Of a stretch of DNA of 9,193 nt, positions 6,048 through 9,193 are shown one piece after another. Numbering within the stretch: position 1 is the stretch's first letter; the number at the start of each line of letters is the position of its first letter. This DNA comes from CAYGBW01 sp964348185. GTDB taxonomy: Bacteria; Desulfobacterota; BSN033; WVXP01. Below the pieces are notes generated by a model that saw nothing but the letters and a program-made list of their open reading frames with translations, was not told the origin of the DNA and did no database searches. The position numbers were made by a program, and so were the translations under genes. The DNA lies in the NCBI GenBank assembly GCA_964348185.1, contig CAYGBW010000015.1, positions 1-9,193 on the forward strand, read 5' to 3'.

Positions 6048-7787
6048 ATGCGTTATTCTCAGTTTCTCCTCCCAACGCTGAGGGAGGACCCTACTGAAGC
6101 AGAGATCGTGAGCCACAAGATGATGCTTCGCACCGGGATGATCCGCAAGGTGAGTTCAGGCATCTACGCTTTTCTGCCTTTAGGATGGCGGGTCTTCAGG
6201 AAGGTGGAGACGATCATTCGCGAGGAATTGAACAGAGCCGGAGCACAGGAGGTCTACCTGCCGGCCATTCATCCCTCGGAACTCTGGCAGGAAACGGGTC
6301 GATGGCAGGAATACGGCAAGGAACTCCTCAGGATGAATGATCGCCATGACCGACAATACTGCTTCGGCCCCACCCACGAGGAGGTTATGACAGACCTCGC
6401 CCGCAGGGAGATACGCTCCTACAGGCAGATGCCCCTCAATCTCTATCAGATTCAGGTCAAGTTCAGGGATGAGATCCGGCCTCGCTTCGGTGTCATGCGT
6501 GCTCGAGAGTTCATCATGAAGGACGCCTATACCTTCGATGTTGATGAAGCGGCCTGCGACGTGAGCTACTGGAAGATGTACGAAGCGTATCAGCGCATCT
6601 TCACCCGGTGCGGCCTCAAATTCAAAGCCGTAGAGGCCGAATCGGGCCTCATTGGGGGAAGTTTTTCACACGAGTTTATGGCCCTGGCGAGTATTGGAGA
6701 GGAGACGATCGCCAGTTGCACGCTGTGCGATTATGCTGCCAACGTGAAAAAGGCCGAGATCGCCACGGCAGACCCTAAACCCAAGGGACGTGAAAAAAGA
6801 GAGAAAATGGAGAGAGTGTCCACCCCTGACATCAAGACCATCGAGGCCCTGTCTGAGTTTCTGGATGCGCCTCCTCAGAATCTCGTGAAGACCTTGATTT
6901 TCGAGTCTGACAAGGGGGTGATAGCCGCCCTGGTCCGGGGGGATCACGATGTCAACGAGATCAAGCTGATGACCGTCCTTGATGCATCCAGCCTGGAGAT
7001 GGCCACCGACGAGTTGGTCGAAAAGGAAACCCACTCGCCAAAGGGGTTTGCCGGCCCTGTGGGGCTGAAGGCTCCAATCATCGCCGATCACGCCCTGAAA
7101 ACCATGGTCAATTTCGTCACCGGGGCCAACGAACAGGACGCTCACCTGGTCAATGTCAATGTGGACAGAGATTTTCTCGTGGATCAATTCGCCGATATCC
7201 GGATGGCTGTCGAGGGAGACCGGTGCCCCCGGTGTGGCGAGAGCTTCCGGTTTGATCGGGGAATCGAGGTGGGTCAGGTCTTCAAACTGGGGAAAAAATA
7301 CAGCGAAGCCATGGGAGCCACGTACCTCGACGACAGAGGCAATGAGAAGCCGATTGTCATGGGATGCTACGGCATCGGTTTGGCCCGGACCATCGCCGCC
7401 ATCATTGAACAGTATCATGACGACGATGGCGCAATCTTTCCCATGTCCGTGGCGCCCTTTCAAGCCACGATCGTCCCGGTCAACGATCAGAACCCTCAGC
7501 TCATGGCCACTGCTGAAGGAATCTACCACGACCTTGAGCAGAAAGGGGTTGAGCTCCTTTTCGACGACCGCGCCGAGCGACCGGGAGTCAAGTTCAAGGA
7601 CGCCGATCTCATCGGAACTCCCCTCCGCGTCATTCTGGGAGAGCGAAACCTTGCAAAGGATTTGGTCGAGATCCGAAGACGCAAAACGGGCCAGACAACC
7701 CTGGTGAAAACCGGTGAGGCGGCACAAACAATCGCCCATCTGGTGGAAGAAGACCTCAAGTCCACCATGCCAAAAGAAAAGGGTTAA
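6048..7787 (+). CDS. proS: Prolyl-tRNA synthetase (bacterial type, with editing domain)
   Basis: Charges tRNA-Pro with proline in the cytoplasm. At 579 residues it is close to E. coli ProRS (572). The class II catalytic core shows GPTHEE (107-112), motif 2 FRDEIRPRFGVMRAREF (139-155) and motif 3 GCYGIGLARTIAAIIEQ (440-456). Between motifs 2 and 3, residues about 225-400 form the INS domain that hydrolyses mischarged Ala-tRNA; it includes LVKTL (Lys282, matching the editing lysine known as Lys279 in E. coli) and GDHDVNEIK (299-307). Paired cysteines CTLC (224-227) and CPRC (394-397) flank it, a metal-site-like pattern. The anticodon-binding domain runs from about 470 to the end. The start is ATG 6048 with AAGGAG at 6036-6041, 6 bases upstream; an in-frame TTG at 6033 lies before that site and is unlikely. 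The gene appears intact. Confidence 0.98.
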   Translation: MRYSQFLLPTLREDPTEAEIVSHKMMLRTGMIRKVSSGIYAFLPLGWRVFRKVETIIREELNRAGAQEVYLPAIHPSELWQETGRWQEYGKELLRMNDRHDRQYCFGPTHEEVMTDLARREIRSYRQMPLNLYQIQVKFRDEIRPRFGVMRAREFIMKDAYTFDVDEAACDVSYWKMYEAYQRIFTRCGLKFKAVEAESGLIGGSFSHEFMALASIGEETIASCTLCDYAANVKKAEIATADPKPKGREKREKMERVSTPDIKTIEALSEFLDAPPQNLVKTLIFESDKGVIAALVRGDHDVNEIKLMTVLDASSLEMATDELVEKETHSPKGFAGPVGLKAPIIADHALKTMVNFVTGANEQDAHLVNVNVDRDFLVDQFADIRMAVEGDRCPRCGESFRFDRGIEVGQVFKLGKKYSEAMGATYLDDRGNEKPIVMGCYGIGLARTIAAIIEQYHDDDGAIFPMSVAPFQATIVPVNDQNPQLMATAEGIYHDLEQKGVELLFDDRAERPGVKFKDADLIGTPLRVILGERNLAKDLVEIRRRKTGQTTLVKTGEAAQTIAHLVEEDLKSTMPKEKG

Positions 7788-8035
7788 TCGGTTTCATCTC
7801 GGAGACCGTATCTCTCTGCAATGGTCCTCAGGAATCTCGGCCTGTAGATGAGTTCGAAGGTCTCTTCCTTCCCGGGAAAAAGGCAGCACGCCGCACGCTT
7901 GACATGTTCAACGACCTGAAAAGCCTCCTCCCGGGAGAGATCGGCCTGCATAATCATCTGGAGCCAAAAGTCGACCAAGAATCGCAGACGGCGAATGCGC
8001 CGGTTCTCCTCAGAGATTTCTTCTTCACTGAACAT
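7784..8035 (-). CDS. Small unrecognised protein, convergent with proS
   Basis: An 83-residue protein of unknown function, with no signal peptide or membrane segment. It is probably all-helical: RRIRRLRFLVDFWLQMIMQ (12-30), a second helix LSREEAFQVVEHVKRAACCLF (33-53, starting at L33), then PGKEETFELIYRPRF (54-68) and a short final helix. The mix of charged and aromatic residues is protein-like, and the ETFELIYRPRF block looks like a conserved motif. The start at 8035 is supported by AAGGGGAG just upstream; ATG 8056 (90 residues) is an alternative with a poorer site. Extension to ATG 8128 would translate repeat DNA and is rejected. Its TAA stop overlaps the proS TAA in a shared TTAA. I saw no clear promoter. 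A cytoplasmic adaptor or regulatory role is possible but unsupported. Confidence 0.68.
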   Translation of the reverse strand: MFSEEEISEENRRIRRLRFLVDFWLQMIMQADLSREEAFQVVEHVKRAACCLFPGKEETFELIYRPRFLRTIAERYGLRDETD

Positions 8036-8104
8036 GGCTCCCCTTTCGGGGTTCATAGCCCCTGCAAGGCGGACGCTTTGCAATCGTGAAGGGTTCAGTT
8101 GCCA

Positions 8105-8301
8105 GGGGTCAGGGATCAGCGGAATCACGGGCGAGAATAGACCCCGCGTCTACAGAAAACAGTCGGCTCCTTTGGATCATCCACAAATATCTTTGTCGCC
8201 GTGTACAATCGTTAAGCCTCCCGCTGTTAGGGGTCAACATTGAGTTTCCTTTGGCCCTCAGCGATCGATTGTCCTTTTTGATTTCGCTGATCCCTGAACC
8301 C
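8105..8301. repeat. Long-spaced inverted repeat flanking about 150 bp
   Basis: Bases 8105-8127 are the reverse complement of 8279-8301 at 21 of 23 positions. The left arm reads GGGGTCAGGGATCAGCG and the right arm CGCTGATCCCTGAACCC at their best-matched parts. The arms contain the CTGAWCC heptamer in opposite orientations. The enclosed stretch (8128-8278) contains no convincing gene, tRNA, promoter pair or terminator that I could find. Overlapping short ORFs in it lack ribosome sites and are built partly from the repeat. Confidence 0.7.
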
Positions 8302-8328
8302 TGATCCCCGACCGCTGAACCCTGACCC
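8287..8328. repeat. Heptanucleotide tandem repeat (CTGAWCC family)
   Basis: Six contiguous 7-bp units: CTGATCC, CTGAACC, CTGATCC, CCGACCG, CTGAACC, CTGACCC. The fourth unit is degenerate but the phase is kept. Two further units in the reverse orientation are at 8106-8119. The unit differs in sequence from the AGATTKY array at the left end of the window but has the same period. Confidence 0.85.
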
Positions 8329-8359
8329 CTTATTCATAGTATACCCTCCAACAAAACAA

Positions 8360-8388
8360 TTGACTAATGCTCTCTGATCCATTATAAG
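8360..8388 (+). promoter_or_regulatory. Strong sigma70-type promoter of pyrF
   Basis: TTGACT (8360-8365) and TATAAG (8383-8388) are separated by exactly 17 bp, each matching consensus at 5 of 6. Transcription would start near 8394-8396, giving a leader of about 90 bases before the pyrF ATG at 8485. This is the best promoter match in the window. Confidence 0.75.
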
Positions 8389-8434
8389 ATGAATCACAGG
8401 TCTCAAACGGCAGGGTTCTTGGGATTGGGTTAAA

Positions 8435-8463
8435 AGGGACCTCCCTCTCAGGCCTCAGCCTGA
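8435..8463 (+). promoter_or_regulatory. Tandem hairpins in the pyrF leader
   Basis: Two small hairpins can form side by side: AGGG-ACCT-CCCT (8435-8446), and TCAGGC-CTCA-GCCTGA (8448-8463), a perfect 6-bp stem with a 4-base loop. They end 21 bases before the pyrF start. There is no U-run after the second, so it is not an ordinary terminator. It could affect translation initiation or be incidental. Confidence 0.35.
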
Positions 8464-8484
8464 ATTCTAGAAGAGCGGGTTCGG

Positions 8485-9193
8485 ATGAGACCGAAGGACC
8501 GGATTATCTTTGCCCTGGATGTGGGACATTTCGAAGACGCCCGGCGGTTTGTTCTGCTCCTGAAGGATCGCGTGGGCCTGTTCAAGGTGGGAAAGCAGCT
8601 CTTCACCCATGCAGGACCCAAGGTGGTCGAAATGATTCGGCAAAAAGGGCAGCGGACTTTCCTGGACCTGAAATTCCACGACATTCCCAACACCGTTGCA
8701 AAAGCCAGCCAGGAAGCCACCACACTCAATGTGACCATGTTCGATGTCCATGCCACGGGTGGCCTTGAAATGATGAAGGCTGCCGCTCAAGCCGCTCGAA
8801 CCACCGCAAAGGAACTGGGCATACAGAAACCCATGGTTCTGGCGGTAACGGTTCTCACAAGCCTGGACAATGAGGCGTTGCAAGAGGTCGGAATGGGGAG
8901 CTCCGTGGAGGAGCAGGTTGCGAGACTGGCCCGGCTCGCAGAAAAGGGTGGGCTCGATGGTGTCGTCGCCTCCCCCCAAGAGATTCAGCTCATCCGCAGG
9001 ACATGTGGTGAAAACCTGGTCATTGTGACCCCAGGGGTCAGACCGGTGGATTCGGTGAAGGACGACCAGAAACGGGTCATGACGCCCCGGGAGGCCCTCG
9101 AGGCTGGCGCAGACTACCTGGTAATCGGCCGTCCTATCCAGCATGCAAAGGATCCTGTAGAGGCGGCAGAGCGGATTGTTGAGGAGATCGGGA
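8485..9193 (+). CDS. pyrF: Orotidine 5'-phosphate decarboxylase (3' end cut by window)
   Basis: Converts OMP to UMP, the last step of de novo pyrimidine synthesis, in the cytoplasm. 236 codons are visible without a stop; the family is usually about 230-245 residues, so only a few codons may be missing. Motifs in order: FALDV (Asp12), FKVG (Lys34), the catalytic DLKFHDIPNTV (Asp61, Lys63, Asp66), then TPGVRP, DDQKRVMTP and the phosphate-binding GADYLVIGRPI near the C-terminus. These residues match the E. coli active site (Asp22, Lys44, Asp71, Lys73, Asp76) with a constant offset of 10. The ATG at 8485 is the only normal start after an in-frame stop at 8461; the ribosome site is weak (AAGAG at 8471-8475). 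The gene has its own promoter at 8360-8388 and appears to be transcribed separately from proS. Confidence 0.96.
   Translation, partial: MRPKDRIIFALDVGHFEDARRFVLLLKDRVGLFKVGKQLFTHAGPKVVEMIRQKGQRTFLDLKFHDIPNTVAKASQEATTLNVTMFDVHATGGLEMMKAAAQAARTTAKELGIQKPMVLAVTVLTSLDNEALQEVGMGSSVEEQVARLARLAEKGGLDGVVASPQEIQLIRRTCGENLVIVTPGVRPVDSVKDDQKRVMTPREALEAGADYLVIGRPIQHAKDPVEAAERIVEEIG

Noticed and set aside
6666..7739. 357-codon open frame on the minus strand within proS
   Set aside because: Fully covered by the conserved ProRS frame; no ribosome site or family motif seen.
8204..8209. TACAAT, a good -10 hexamer in the anonymous stretch
   Set aside because: No -35 element at 16-18 bp upstream and no gene directly downstream on that strand.
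7904..8304. Several overlapping short plus-strand ORFs (61-82 codons)
   Set aside because: They are antisense to the small minus-strand gene or run through the CTGAWCC repeats, and none has a credible start site.
8467..9144. 225-codon minus-strand open frame
   Set aside because: Antisense to pyrF, whose full set of catalytic motifs is on the plus strand.

Overview
The window looks like chromosomal DNA of a Gram-negative, probably deltaproteobacterial (Desulfobacterota-type) organism. The evidence is moderately GC-rich coding sequence, an export locus with outer-membrane and periplasmic components, a bacterial-type ProRS with an inserted editing domain, and intergenic DNA rich in degenerate 7-bp tandem repeats. 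The lineage is an inference from gene content and style, not from a marker gene.

Layout: (1) Bases 1-106 are a heptanucleotide tandem repeat that runs off the left edge. (2) Bases 107-299 hold the control region of a TetR-type repressor gene, with a candidate promoter and a 12-bp direct repeat spaced exactly 30 bp, a plausible operator. (3) Bases 300-5840 hold four same-strand genes: TetR regulator, RND/MMPL-type 12-helix transporter, LolA-like periplasmic protein and DUF1302-like outer-membrane beta-barrel. (4) Bases 6048-7787 encode prolyl-tRNA synthetase (proS) behind its own TTGACA element. (5) A small unrecognised gene lies on the minus strand, converging on proS so that the two genes share one TTAA as their stop codons. 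(6) Bases 8036-8484 are non-coding, with an inverted pair of heptamer-repeat blocks around about 150 unremarkable bases, then a strong sigma70-type promoter. (7) pyrF (OMP decarboxylase) starts at 8485 and is cut by the right edge a few codons before its expected end.

The most system-like content is the four-gene envelope locus. The RND pump sits in the inner membrane, the LolA-like protein in the periplasm and the barrel in the outer membrane, so together they could form a trans-envelope route for a hydrophobic substrate, controlled by the adjacent TetR protein. The architecture is known in outline; the substrate is not visible in the sequence. Less expected points are the missing acidic residue in the first half of the pump, an acidic helical N-terminal extension on the barrel protein, and three different heptamer-repeat families in three separate intergenic spaces. 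I saw no CRISPR array, transposase, tRNA or rRNA.
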